From Ciborinia camelliae (taxonomy: Eukaryota > Ascomycota > Leotiomycetes > Helotiales > Sclerotiniaceae): DNA of 64,000 nt. Positions 23,501 to 34,890 of this stretch are shown here, one piece after another. The translations under genes and the position numbers were made by a program. The notes beneath the pieces are model-generated. The model worked only from the letters and a program-made list of their open reading frames with translations, was not told the DNA's origin and ran no database searches. Positions within the stretch are counted from its first letter, which is position 1. The number at the start of each line of letters is the position of its first letter. Where the stretch lies: NCBI GenBank assembly GCA_025890175.1, contig JANPYM010000002.1, positions 112,757 through 176,756 of the forward strand. The letters are read 5' to 3'.

Positions 23501-24672
23501 CTTCGTCGGTAAGACCAGACAGATGTTCCTCACTCGACAGCGCAATCGAACGGAGGTCAAAACAAGGTCTTTGCTTGAGATGATCGGGCGGTAAAACATT
23601 CTTGTCCATTTGAACCAGATACTTTTCAATATATGGCCTGTTCTCATTAGTATACAGCCTTCTGAATGTTGGTGCATTTTGTGTGTACGTACGATTCTTC
23701 AGTGGTCAACTTCTGAAGTGCTACAAGCACATGGCGGTACGCCTCGAAAAAACCGAGACGGGATTGTATCATGACATATGCTACCAAGAATATTAGCTTT
23801 TGGTAAAGTTACGAGCCGTATGCAGCTTACATTCGGCTGGGTTCAAGATGATATCCTCATCGTCACCAAAGAATATGTCAATTTGCGGAGGGTCGAGGTC
23901 CAGACCACCTTCTAAAGGACGAGCTGCAACGGTAGCAACTTTACAAACGGAACGAAACCTATCGTTAGATGGACTTAAGCAGACGAGGCTACCAGGTGTA
24001 AGGCGACTTGATTGTTCCCACCGAATTCGTTTTCCTGCTCTGTCGCTTGAGAATTCGATCCGGAATGCAGCACCAAGAGGACTCAATTGAAGACCCACCA
24101 GGTGGACCTGTAACAATATTAGCAAGTGCGTCGCTTGTTCATTACATTTTCCTATGACATACATCAGTATAAATACTAGTATCGTGGGTATCTCCCATCT
24201 CAAAATTCTTCTTGAATTCCGCGACAGATTGACGAAGAGGGGCGACTGCATCTTCACGGAGGATTCGGTAATGAAAACCAAGGTATTCTTCCTTGGAATC
24301 CCACGCTCCGTCGATATTGTTGTGAGGCAAACGAGGGTCGAATTCTTTCGGTTCTGCCAGCTTTTGATAGTCCAGCGGCTGCTCTGGTCCTTCTAGGTCT
24401 TGCCATGATACATCCTGAAGGATTTCATCACTAGTTGGAATTTCGGGGAGGTTTCTCCAAGATTCACGGAAATTGATTCTCGCATACGTCTTCTGGACAT
24501 GTTCTCGCAACACACGAGTAGCAAAAGACTTGTTGTATACCATGATAGCTGTCCTTGCCCTATAATCAAAAGTCAGCTCGAGTTCTTGATTTCTCTTGTT
24601 TCGTAATACACGTGATTGATTCGACTGACCTTGGCGACGTGACTTTAGATTATCTGTTGTCTTATTCAAAAT
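20522..24672 (-). CDS. Hrr1/SAD-3-like SF1 RNA helicase with NF-X1 zinc finger
   Basis: Eight exons are resolved: 24672-24163, 24107-23831, 23780-23693, 23637-23376, 23279-22829, 22772-22387, 22337-21738 and 21685-20522. All junctions are GT...AG and in frame, encoding 1,245 aa. A further short first exon must lie upstream of the acceptor at 24673-24674; I could not fix it. Motifs: YRARTAIMVYNKSFA near the N-terminus; Walker A GPPGTGKT split by an intron just before the G; QTNHALDQLL (Ia); LLIEEAAE (Walker B); VGDHRQL (III); TVDAYQGEENEIILLSLVRG (V) and VALSRAQRGLYLFGN (VI). A Cys/His-rich NF-X1-type region (CGGMLPCGHLCPHKC) follows, then a disordered tail. The layout matches the UPF1-like family of S. 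pombe Hrr1 and N. crassa SAD-3, which act with RNA-dependent RNA polymerase and Argonaute in RNA silencing. Confidence 0.88.
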
Positions 24673-27164
24673 CTGCGATGTTTAGGCGCGCAGTATACAC
24701 CAGTATAAGTGAATAATATCTATGCCAGATGAAGGGTCAAAGGAGGGCTGTAAAGTGTAGAATTCTGCAGCAGTTGCTGTTCAAAAATCAATTCGGTGCC
24801 TGTCCAATTCTCTAAATGTTGTGAACAAGTTAGAGGTAGTCGAATGAAGATGCGCAAGACTGTGTAAGTGACAAAGTTGATTCAGCTTCCACACAAGCTG
24901 ATATAAATATTGGCCGATACCAGGCGAACTACAAACGTTGCAGGCGAGGGAAGAGAATTGCAAAAAAAAAAGTGATAGGACTTTGTGATTGCTTATAGTA
25001 GTAGCATCATGTGTCTTGTCATGGATTGATTGTAAATGGTTGTCTTCTCTTACCTAGAGTAGTGACGGTCAAAATGATTTCAATTGGGTTTGAAGCTGCA
25101 AAGCAAGATGAGGGCTTTTTGAATGCGCGCTTCAGTCTTCAGTGAGTGAGTGGTCGCAATTGAGAAACAGTTTGGTAGGTGAAACAAATGTAGTTGGTCG
25201 CAAAATCTCATGCATAAAACGCGTAATTGAGCTCACTGCTTCTTGTGGAAGCAGTGCAAGCAGTGGATACAATTGATTGATCTTGTTGCTTGTTTTTATT
25301 GCAGGATATTTGTGATTTACCTCCTAAGGATGTATGAAATTGACGGGTGTCTGGGAACCGAGAATCTCCGAAGAAGAAATTTAGGAAGATTGGGAAGGAT
25401 TCACTCTGTCGAGAGATGTCCAATAACAATCAAATTCACAACCGAGAAAGAGAAAAATGTAATGAAAAGAAGGGATGTGCACTTGAGGTCTAATAAGGCA
25501 ACAGACAACAGACATCAGACATCAGAGGATGACTGTACCTACTCAGAATCCTTTCTTAATTCTATTATGTTGAATCATATTGAAGATGTTAAAAGGTAGA
25601 GGAGAAGGATATGGAACTTATTATGTATTGTATTGGAGATTCTTACCTTACCTGGGTAGGTGAACAAAGTAGAGTACTTCCACTTGATTGGTTCGGGATC
25701 TTGCATACTAGGCACCTACTAGGTACGAAAGTAGTAGGCAAGGTGAAGCTTGAACATTAATATGAATACTTTGTTTTTATAAATAAAACATTTCCGGATT
25801 CAAGAGCAAACGAAGATTAATATAGCTATACCTACCTAGCTATCTACCTACTACATGGTTTGTCAATCTGTCCACCTATCATCCAATCAGATTTGTTGCG
25901 AGGTTATGCAACCAGCCTTGGAAGCTATCTCCCACACAAATAGATAGAGACATCTTACCATATGGGATCATTGGGATGGCATCCACCATATCATACTTTC
26001 TCTGCAAACTATCCAGAAACAATGTTGTACCTTAGTAGGTAAAACAGGAGGGTAAAAACTGTTACCAGGAGGTTCATTGCTCAAACTTAGAGAATATATC
26101 AAGGACAAGTGGCTGATAAAATCACATATATAAGCTTAGAAACCATATTACTGGCAGATTTACTTAGATATGGTGCCCCAAGGACCTTTTTTCTTTTTTC
26201 TTTTTCTTTTCTCCAGAAGGGGTGAAAGGAGAAGGGAAACTCTATGCATGCCGCAATCTAGAGTCGAGAGGTCTCAACTTCAATGCGATATCCCTCTATG
26301 GGAGTGACTGGGAGAATGGGGAGATGTTGAAGATTTGAGACTTTCTGCCGGATAGGAAAATGCATTCAAAGCTATTTATTCGCTGTTACAGAACAAAAGA
26401 CTTTGAATCAATGATCACCCACCTATGCTTTACTTTCTTTATAATCAACGCCGCGGACTTGCCTTGATGCAACAAGACCCATGGGAAGATTGTGATGCTT
26501 GGGAAGTGCTGTGCATTAAGGTACCGGTATACATAGTTGGATTTATCTGGGTTTCTATGTATCCTTCCAGCCATCGGGCCATCCGGTTGTCTGTGTCAGA
26601 AGTGAAGTTTCCCATAAACAAACAAAAAATACAAGAGTGATGGAGTGATGATAACCTGGAATCTTGAAATCCTGAAATCCTGAAATCTTGAACCTGAGTA
26701 ATGTAATTCCGAAAACTCGCACGTGATACCACCATCAATTATTCAACTGAGGTCTATGCGTGTGCGGCCGCTAGTGTGTGGTTTCCAGCATAGCATCCCC
26801 ACATTACCCTGTATGTGAAGAAACCCTGTCTTCACATCAATGATGCAAAGCCCAATTCTACTTGTATCATCTCATTATCACTATACAAATCTTCAATTGT
26901 ACAAAGATCCTCCACCAATTGTAATTTAAGGAGACACTCGATGATTCCTATTGTCTGAGATACCTGCAAAATACTTTCCTTTTTTAAGATCAAATTCTTC
27001 TTCAATTCTATTCCCGAGGATCGAAGTCTCTAACCTATATCCTTGTGCGCCCCGCGTTTCCCTATAAATTGACTACAACCTAAATAGCTTGCGCCAACGC
27101 GAATTCATTGCTGATCGGAACCTGGAGAATAAGATTGTGGAGGAGGGGCTTTTAGGTGATCAAA
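24673..27164. other. Intergenic, contains the unresolved 5' exon of the helicase gene
   Basis: The first helicase exon probably lies just upstream of 24673, but no ATG-led frame with a good donor could be fixed. The open frame at 24781-24963 (minus) is a weak candidate. From 25 to 27.1 kb I see only TACCTA-type repeats and no family-like protein. The last few hundred bases are the Spt8 promoter. Confidence 0.45.
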
Positions 27165-29253
27165 ATGGTGGATTTTGCACTAGATGATGACGATCGAGGT
27201 AAATGGGGCGCTTACTACATTGTTAATGAGTACTGACTTGCGCTCCATCAGGTTCGAACGCGAGCTCCGACAATGAACAAGATGATATGATGGAAGATGG
27301 AGATGACCTCGATGCTGAAGTGGATGGGGATGGAGATGGGGATGGAGACGAAGACGCTGATGATGATGACAATGATGACGATAATGGCGAGGACGACCAA
27401 GACGACGGTGAGGGTGAAGACGATTCTCCTCCGCAGAACCGAAGATCAAGCTTAATCAATACAAGTGAGAGCTCGACCGATACTTCAATTCCAGGGCAAA
27501 TGAATGGTGCGGATCCTAACTCACATCCACATCCGACTTTAACAAGGACTTCAGCCTCGCCGCGACACAGTTCAGCTCCATTGATATCCCAGAGATTCAG
27601 ATATGAAGTTAGGCCTGAAGCGCTAACTGCCTCTACGTATGATATCGTACCTACAATAGCTGCCCCGCAGAGTACATCGATCAATGCGATTACGGCAACA
27701 CCTGACATGAGATACTGGTTCAGCGGGGGCTCAGATTGTTTTATAAGGAAATATAATGGGGTTGACACAGTGAATGGTAAAACTTTACTAACTGTTGCTC
27801 AACGACATCCTTTTGTTGACAGTGTGATCAAAGCTGGAGTACTTATGAGTTATTGGGATAACGAAGAAGTAACCAGAGGCCCTGGTGGAGAGGAGCATCA
27901 TTTGTCTCCCGTCTATTCGTTGGCAGTACAATCCGAAGCTCTTTGGATGTTATCTGGACTTGAATCGGGAAGCATAAATTTACAGTCGGTACGACATGAT
28001 GAAGGGAAAAGAATTGCTACTCTACAAAAACATACATCTGCAGTCTCGGTACTTACTCTCGCTCGCGACGAGAGATCAGTCTTATCAGGTAGTTGGGACA
28101 AGAAAGTTCTGGATTGGGACTTGAACACCGGATTAGTCAAACGCGCATTTGATGGCAGCGGAGGTCAGATTTCAGCAATCGAAGTAAGGCCGGCCTCCAC
28201 ACTACCAGTTCCCGAGGAATCTGGAGAGCCAATGCCTCACCATGGAACTTTCTCTAGTAATATTGGCGAAAAGATATTGTTGAATGGATCTTCTAGTGAG
28301 CTTCATGGGACTGGGTTGAATGGAGATGCAGAAGGCAATGAAGATGCTCCTGGTTCGCCCGCAGATTCTCTTTTTGGGGGTGGAGATTCATTATTCGGAG
28401 ACACTGATGGGCTGGGAGCTCCATCGGGAGGTAATTTTGGTGATGACGAAGACGAGTTCTCGAAAGCCCTAGATATCAACATGGATGCACGTCAAGATTC
28501 TCAAGGCGATATATCCATGATGGATGCACCACCTCCATCGATTGCGGAAGAACCCGCTCCTTCCTTGCAGATTTCATCTGAACAGCCACAAACCAAGTCA
28601 GACCTTCCTAATGGCCTGCCCCACGCAGATGAAATAGTTGAGGTAAAGGTAGAACCTGAAACTCAAGATGCAGCTGCGACATCTGACTCAACCTTTCTTG
28701 CTGCCTCTATTGATGGAACTATTCGTGTATGGGATAGACGTCAATCAAATCCAATTGCTCGAATCTTAACAAGGACAGGGGTTCCTCCATGGTGTATGAC
28801 TGCTTGTTGGTCACCTGACGGGAACTATATTTACGCTGGTCGAAGGAACGGCACTGTTGAGGAGTTCAGTCTGCACAAAGGTCTTAAACAACCCGAAAGA
28901 ACGTTCAAATTTCCAAATGGAAGTGGTGCAGTCAGTGCTATGAGAGCCATGCCTAATGGAAGACATTTGATTTGGTAGGCTTAGCAACAGCACATATACC
29001 TTGGTCATTTTACTAATAATTCAACAGTGCATCACACGATATCTTGCGTTTATATGATCTTAAACAACCACAAACCAAATCACACTCATCAGTACCTTTC
29101 CTTATAGTTCCTGGACCTCCACGAGCTGGCGTCATATCCGCACTCCATATCGATCCGACTTGCAAATACATGATATCAGCTGCCGGAAATAGAGGTTGGG
29201 AAGGGAGTACTACTGAAGTTATGATTGGATACGAGATCAACATACCCTCTTGA
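27165..29253 (+). CDS. SPT8: SAGA complex subunit Spt8 (WD40 repeats)
   Basis: Three exons, 27165-27198, 27252-28974 and 29028-29253, give 660 aa. The N-terminal 70 residues are almost all Asp, Glu and Gly. The signature RPEALTASTYDIVPTIAAPQ and the WD blades beginning SINAITATPDMRYWFSGGSD, LDWDLNTGLVKRAF, LAASIDGTIRVWDRR and YAGRRNGTVEEF identify Spt8. In yeast, Spt8 contacts TBP within SAGA and is absent from the SLIK/SALSA form. A Gly/Asp/Ser-rich insertion (about 340-420, DSLFGGGDSLFGD) interrupts the propeller. The last exon completes it (SHDILRLYDLKQ...GYEINIPS). Confidence 0.92.
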
Positions 29254-30215
29254 ACGTCTCGATCACGAATTCGAATCTCTTCCAAAAGATTGCGAGCATT
29301 TTCATACAACAAGTAATATATCTGGGTAAAAAAGAAGGCGACTTGGGCATTTGAATGGACATGGTGTATTCATTCGGTGTAGACAACCCGATTCGTCCAA
29401 TTTCTATTGTATATGTGCTACTTCAGTAAGCACACAGACACTACTTCAGTGAAGGCATGATGGGCTACCAAGCAACATCAATGGAGCAGGTCTGGGATTT
29501 CATACATCTATATTTCTTTTTCAAAGGCGTTTATTGCATGCATATGGGAATACCACGGGTTTGTGAACGGTACAGTACAGTGGCGTTGGCAAGAGATTAA
29601 ATAATCATGTTTATAAATCTACGCTGAGAATATCATATCATGAAGATAAAGACAAAGATTTAATACCTAAACAATCGAATCTATTTAGATCTTTTATGGC
29701 TTTTTCTGCTGTTGTTGTTATTGTTTCCGCTACAGCCGCCAAGACGGAATTAATTTAACTTTCCTGGGGAAATTCAAAGAACTTCCCAGTTGGAAGGTCT
29801 ACGTATCTACTACCTTTAAATTTTTCGACATCTAATACTATCTACCAGTACAGTATAGGAGGCGTGTGACTTGAGTTGATGTGCAAGGGGATCGGGTGGA
29901 AACCTATGCGATGCGAGGCGAGACTACATAGGCTGTTTTGGAACTAGTCGTGAAGACTGCGAAGCGCTCCTTGATATCATATTCGATCATGTCTTGCGGA
30001 GTAAAATCGGCAAGGTGGTTTGATGATGGCTCTCGATTCTTCAATATGGGCTTCAATTTCTCTCTGGGTGCTTTTTTTATAGATGAGATGAATAGGTATC
30101 TCTATTATCCATTGTCTACATTTAGAACTCCTTTCCAAACCACCTCAAAACTCAATCTCAATCCACTCTCGATCACTCGCATAAAACCCTCCCCCCCCCC
30201 CCCCCACCCCCAAAT
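29254..30215. other. Intergenic, convergent 3' ends
   Basis: Spt8 and the next gene end toward each other here. A poly-C tract of about 17 bases lies at 30189-30206. No coding sequence is supported. Confidence 0.5.
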
Positions 30216-30989
30216 CTACAGCTCATGAGCCTTGCCCACCTCCTTCTTCCCAGGCCTCGCAACCATCGCCCCCAAAAGCGAAAGTACACTCGTAGATCTC
30301 AAAACCATCGTATACATCAACGTCATGCCCACGACGATAATCTCCTCCTGAAACGCGCGATGGGCCGTCGCCACCGGGCCCCAAAACTCAATGCGTCCTA
30401 CATTCCGCAACGACATGGTATTTGCCGAGAATTTCGCCACGGGCATTTGCTGCGGATCCAGACAGATAAAATCCCAATTTTTCCATCCGCTGCTGCTGGT
30501 CCACGTCATCGCGACTGCGGGATTTTCAATATAGGAATCGCATGCCGCGAATGTGGGAGAGAGGTGAGTGTATTCGGTCTTGAAACGCTTCAGCGCTTGG
30601 ATTTTGATGGCGCGCCCGCGCACCGTGCAGTCCGCATCGATGGAGATCGGGTGCAGCGTGCCGGTGCCCAGGGGGGTAGCGTCGCTGGCGCTTTGGAATA
30701 TTAGGTTCGGTTGGAAGGTTTTGTAGGATACGTTGTACAGGGGTTTGTGATCGGTGGAGTCGGCGGCTGATATGATGGATTTGAATTTTTTCCAGGAGAA
30801 GTCTACTGTGAGGGTTTGGTGGGGAGCTTCTAATGATGTGTCGGCATCGACGGTTTGTAGTGGTATCTCCTGGTTTGTGTTGGTGGTGGTCGTCATGGTC
30901 GCTGGGATAGAGTTTATGTTGTTTGGATGTGGAGATGAGATTTTAGAATACTGATTGGGGGAGGAGTTCATCTTGTTCATATTGTTCAT
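30216..30989 (-). CDS. Conserved-looking hypothetical protein, 257 aa
   Basis: Single open frame; the first 45 residues are Asn/Ser/Thr-rich and disordered, and a downstream Met (MTTTTNTNQE) is an equally possible start. The ordered part runs from TLTVDFSWKKFKSIIS to FWGPVATAHRAFQEEIIVVGMTLMYTMVLRS. The alternating strands, the WKNWDFICLDPQQMPVAKFS segment and one hydrophobic helix near the C-terminus suggest a tubby/scramblase-like beta-barrel, but this is only an impression. G+C is higher than in its surroundings. It is divergent from the Zn2Cys6 regulator. No function is assigned. Confidence 0.65.
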   Translation of the reverse strand: MNNMNKMNSSPNQYSKISSPHPNNINSIPATMTTTTNTNQEIPLQTVDADTSLEAPHQTLTVDFSWKKFKSIISAADSTDHKPLYNVSYKTFQPNLIFQSASDATPLGTGTLHPISIDADCTVRGRAIKIQALKRFKTEYTHLSPTFAACDSYIENPAVAMTWTSSSGWKNWDFICLDPQQMPVAKFSANTMSLRNVGRIEFWGPVATAHRAFQEEIIVVGMTLMYTMVLRSTSVLSLLGAMVARPGKKEVGKAHEL

Positions 30990-31517
30990 TGGATATCTTG
31001 ATGATTTCTTAATGATTTACTTTTCGTGCATTAATTGTAGATCTTGAACTCATATATATCATACATCAATCATCACGTCATGCGTGAGACATAAAGGCCA
31101 TGTTCATTCCGCTTTTCCAATGATCTGACTTCCAATACAGACTAATCCTTTTTAGGTTCGACGTAGCGCTTCGTATCACGCATTTCTAGTATCTATTCTG
31201 GATTATCCAACTCAGCTTACATCGACATCTCAGCCCGGCGATCCTTTCAAATGATCTGCGTCTTCCAAGGTTGGGATTATGTCATATCACTTCCGAATCA
31301 GGCGTTACGTGCCGCTACATATTCTTGGCGAGTTTACAGTAAGCCCCCACGAATTCCCAGCCCTACCCACGCTAAGCCCCCTCGCTTGGCATCTGACTGA
31401 CATGCAACTTCGCTGCCAAATGCAACTCCCATTCTATCTCATTTATATATCACACGTCGCGACACTGGTTAATCACCATATTTCCCATTGCAGGTATATG
31501 TAGCGCCTTTATATGCA
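30990..31517. promoter_or_regulatory. Divergent promoter region
   Basis: The region lies between the start of the 257-aa protein (minus) and the Zn2Cys6 regulator (plus). A short plus-strand frame at 31279-31503 has no family features. Confidence 0.45.
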
Positions 31518-33021
31518 ATGCCCGGAGTACCATCTGGACGTGGATGCGAAGCGTGTCGCAAACAGAAAAAGAAGGTTGGATTGATTGCCCCTTGAACTTG
31601 CTACACGAACTAACATTATATCGACATGTTCTAATGATAAAGTAGTGTGATCAAAGCCAACCATCATGTTCAAGATGTATTCGACTCGGAATTCCCTGCA
31701 GAGGCAGTGGAAAGCAGCGATACAAATTCATCGAAGAACACTCCACCAGCACGGCCATAACCAATAGACCCACGGCGAAGCGAAACGCGCATCAAATCCA
31801 CACGATCCCGACCCAGGAAATCGCAAGAATCCCGAGTAACACCACGACGGCTGTCACGGGCGCGTTTATCTCGGTTCTTGAAGTCAAGGATATCCGCTAC
31901 GATCTTGCGGTGTATGGGGAGTTTCTGAGCGGGATCCCGAGTCGGCTGGGCACAAGCGCGGCGCTTGATGCTTCGGTTCATGCGATTGCTACTTCCTATG
32001 CGTCGATTTATTCGCGGAAGAAGCCAGTGGATGCACTGGTGAGTTATGGGAACGGGTTGAAAGCTCTCAGGGTTTCATTAAATGATCCCGTGGAGGCTAG
32101 ATCGGCAAATACTCTATGTGCTTTTTATTTGATGATGATTTGTCAGGTGAGTGAGTGTGATTCTAAAGTACAAAAATAGCACAGCTGATATTCGATTAGT
32201 CATGGATGGCACAGAGTGAAGATAATACTGATCACGGGGAGGTATTAATATATTTATTAAATGCCGCCGCAGCCCAAAACTGGAAGGGCAGTTTCGAAAC
32301 AGAACTTCTAGTTACGCTATGCGTTCCTCTGGTAAGAATGCATAGCCACATACCAAAACCCGCCCGAACAAAATCAACTCATGAAATATTCTAGATAATG
32401 GAAAGCATCAGAAATCCCAAGCTCCAGTGGACGCCGAGACTCGAAAAACTCACCGAAGCTCGGGACAACGCTATCGGGATCGCAAGTCTCAAACTAAGAG
32501 TTTTGGCCCAAATCCCCGAGTTTCTGCGATATCCGAAAATCCACCTCCCCGCCATCCAATCAACCTACCATCAAATGAAAAGCGATCTTACCACCCTACG
32601 ACATACCCTCGACCAACTTGGCCAATCCTCTCGTACCCAAACCCAACATTCTCGCTTCCAAGCCGTATATAGTATGATCCTTGCATTCGCCAACATCCTC
32701 AATAGTATGCTCCGAGCCTTTTCCCCGGATGAGATTTCTCTGCTTGTAGAATCCGTGACATGGGTCGAGAAAAGTATTTCCCTGGCGGAGGATGCGTTGA
32801 AATATAGACCCCTGGGCTCGAGCTCCATGCCGATGGTTTTGACGGCCGCGTGGGTGGCTACGAAGGTGGTGGCGAGGAGAACTAGGATCGAGAATCTTTT
32901 GCGGGAATATCAATCGGATTTTTCAATTATGAATTGGGTGGAAGTTGCTGCATGGCTGGAAGCTAAAGTTAGTAATGTGCACTTTGCTTTTCAAGAGTTT
33001 GGTGGTACGATGCGATGCTAA
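31518..33021 (+). CDS. Zn2Cys6 transcriptional regulator
   Basis: Four exons, 31518-31574, 31646-32146, 32200-32331 and 32395-33021, give 438 aa. The first intron splits the zinc cluster: exon 1 ends in GCEACRKQKKK and exon 2 opens with CDQSQPSCSRCIRLGIPC. Together they have the exact Cys spacing C-x2-C-x6-C-x6-C-x2-C-x6-C at the extreme N-terminus. A C-terminal fungal-specific regulatory region follows (LEVKDIRYDLAVYGEFLSGIP, AALDASVHAIATSYASI, ARSANTLCAFYLMMICQ). It is shorter than many of the family. Its targets are unknown; it does not adjoin an obvious pathway gene. Confidence 0.9.
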
Positions 33022-33984
33022 GATTGTTCGGTTAGATTTTGGGCATATTAAACATTTCGGTGTAAGTTTTTATGATAGATTTGGTACTGGAAGACTTCGG
33101 TAGGGTGGCAAGGAGGTTTTACAGGGAGAGCGAAGTGAAAAATGAGAGGGATTTGATACCGAGTTTTTGTTGTCATTATTATTAGATGGTGTTTGAATGG
33201 AGATGTTATTCAACTCTATTCCCATAGAGGATTGCCTTGTTTATTCTTCCATGTTTGAATTGAGGGGAAGGATAATAATGGGGTTTCCAATCTTTCTTGC
33301 TGAAATGTAGTGTAGGTATAATTTGTAAATGTTTCGTACCCCCCACATGAGAAATAGGAGAAGCAAAAACGTCGCTATCCACCCCCAAAACATTTCTTGT
33401 CATGTAGATAGGGGAGGGAGATAAAACTCATAAATTTGGGGATTCAATCGATTTGATTTGAGAATCGAGGTCACTACGCATTCTTCTTGGTCTCTTATCA
33501 AAGAGTCTTTTCATCCCACCACCCACTATGTGCTGTGATCTTGCCATAGATTTAAATTTAACCATTTCTATTTATTTCTGTACGCGTTTAGCAAATGTTG
33601 GATATTGAATGAAAAGAATAGATCGTGTGTATGTATGTATACCTTTGGCATTGATTGTAGATTGATTGTAGATTGATTGCAAAAGGTGAAGACCTTGACA
33701 GAATTGGTTTCAACTTGGGGTTAAGTTGAAAGCGAAAGTATTTAATCTTGTATGTGTAGTATTCGTTGATTCTTATAAAACGTACTCTGAGGTTGATTCC
33801 TCAAATAAGAGTGCCGAGGCGCTAGCGCATCGCTAGTATTTCGCACGACTCCTTATTTACGGTTACATGATTTTACCAGGAAGAATATTTCTTGAAAGTG
33901 ATATGACCCAAGGGTAAAAGATGCTAAGCTTCGTTTGAAAATGGTGAATTTTCAAATAAAATCAAGCCAAAATGTGAATACAAA
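33022..33984. other. Intergenic
   Basis: No supported coding sequence. The short TGTA tandem at 33628-33640 and ATTGTAG tandem near 33653-33678 are the only repeats noted. Confidence 0.5.
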
Positions 33985-34890
33985 GAGGAAAAACTTTCTT
34001 TAAAGATTCATGGGTTATTGTAACCATATCATCTGAATGTTTCCATATTTCCATCAAAACACTGTCCAATTTTTCTCTTGCCACTCTACTCCAACATCTT
34101 ACGAAACCTTCGTCTCGCGTTTGCAATAGCTTCTTAGGTAGTTCCATCGAATTCTACCAGCTCGCCATTATCCAGTATCAAGATTCTATCGAAATCGGCA
34201 ATACTACAGTACTAGACCACTTCTATTTGTTCGACAGGGGTTTTGCACCAAAAGTCAATCACTTTAATAATTTATATAATTTCTAATATCAATAGAATTA
34301 TTTTTATTATTTATAATATAGATTATTTCGAAAGAAAATTCGATTAAAAAATATATAATTTATTTTTAGAAATTTTCTAATTTATATAATTAAGATACAA
34401 AATTATTTAATAGTTTTTGAATCAATTTTTGTAGAGAAAATCAATAAAAAATTTAATTTTAATTTTAAAGATTAAATATTTTACGAATATAATTTTTTAG
34501 CTTTTCAAAATTTAATTATATAATTTTTTTGTAAAAATCTTTAATATATTAATAGGAATTAATGATTAAACTTTTAATTGTATTAAAATATTAAAATAAA
34601 ATGTATATATTTTGATTGATTTGGGTGTAAATTTAAGGTTCAACTAATATAAGTGGAGGGGTACTGTACTCAGTGCTTGCGCGATGACCATCAGAGTACC
34701 ATCGTCGAAACGCTCACGAATACTGCTTTTGATTCAAGCATCGCTGGCCATATCCACCGAGCTCGTTATTTCGTCAAGAACCATGATCTTGGATCGAGAT
34801 ACAATTAATTGCACGCGCTTAGCAGATCAGTTATCTTTCTCCTTCCGTGACGCAATTTACCTACACTTACTCAAAGCCTGGGGATAGGTA
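33985..34890 (-). pseudogene. ABC transporter C-terminal nucleotide-binding domain, disrupted
   Basis: On the minus strand, 34680-34850 encodes VQLIVSRSKIMVLDEITSSVDMASDA, then a TGA stop, then IKSSIRERFDDGTLMVIAQALS. This is Walker B, D-loop and H-loop region of an ABCC-like NBD2, with Gln in place of the H-loop His. After the inserted element, IADFDRILILDNGELVEFD follows at about 34150-34203. A frameshift then leads to PKKLLQTRDEGFVRCW near 34080-34145. Upstream of Walker B the signature region is scrambled by small indels. The stop lies at a codon that could be a C-to-T change of CGA, as RIP produces. Only this domain is left. Confidence 0.82.
34207..34666. mobile_element. 460-bp TA-flanked AT-rich element (Tc1/mariner-pogo type, non-autonomous)
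   Basis: The element begins CAGTAC and ends GTACTG, with TA on both sides (34205-34206 and 34667-34668). Beyond the six terminal bases the two ends share degenerate blocks (CCACTT, TATT, GTTGAA/GTTCGA, CACC) in inverted orientation. The interior is about 85-90% A+T with no open frame. Removing the element plus one TA rejoins the host ABC-transporter frame exactly (ALS-S-IADFDR). This supports both the boundaries and the TA duplication. It resembles RIP-degraded MITEs related to Fot1/pogo. Confidence 0.8.

Noticed and set aside
30225..30704. 159-aa plus-strand frame opposite the 257-aa protein
   Set aside because: Arg/His-rich shadow of a GC-rich coding strand; the minus frame has the ordered protein features.
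34684..34887. 67-aa plus-strand frame
   Set aside because: It is the antisense of the ABC-transporter nucleotide-binding remnant.
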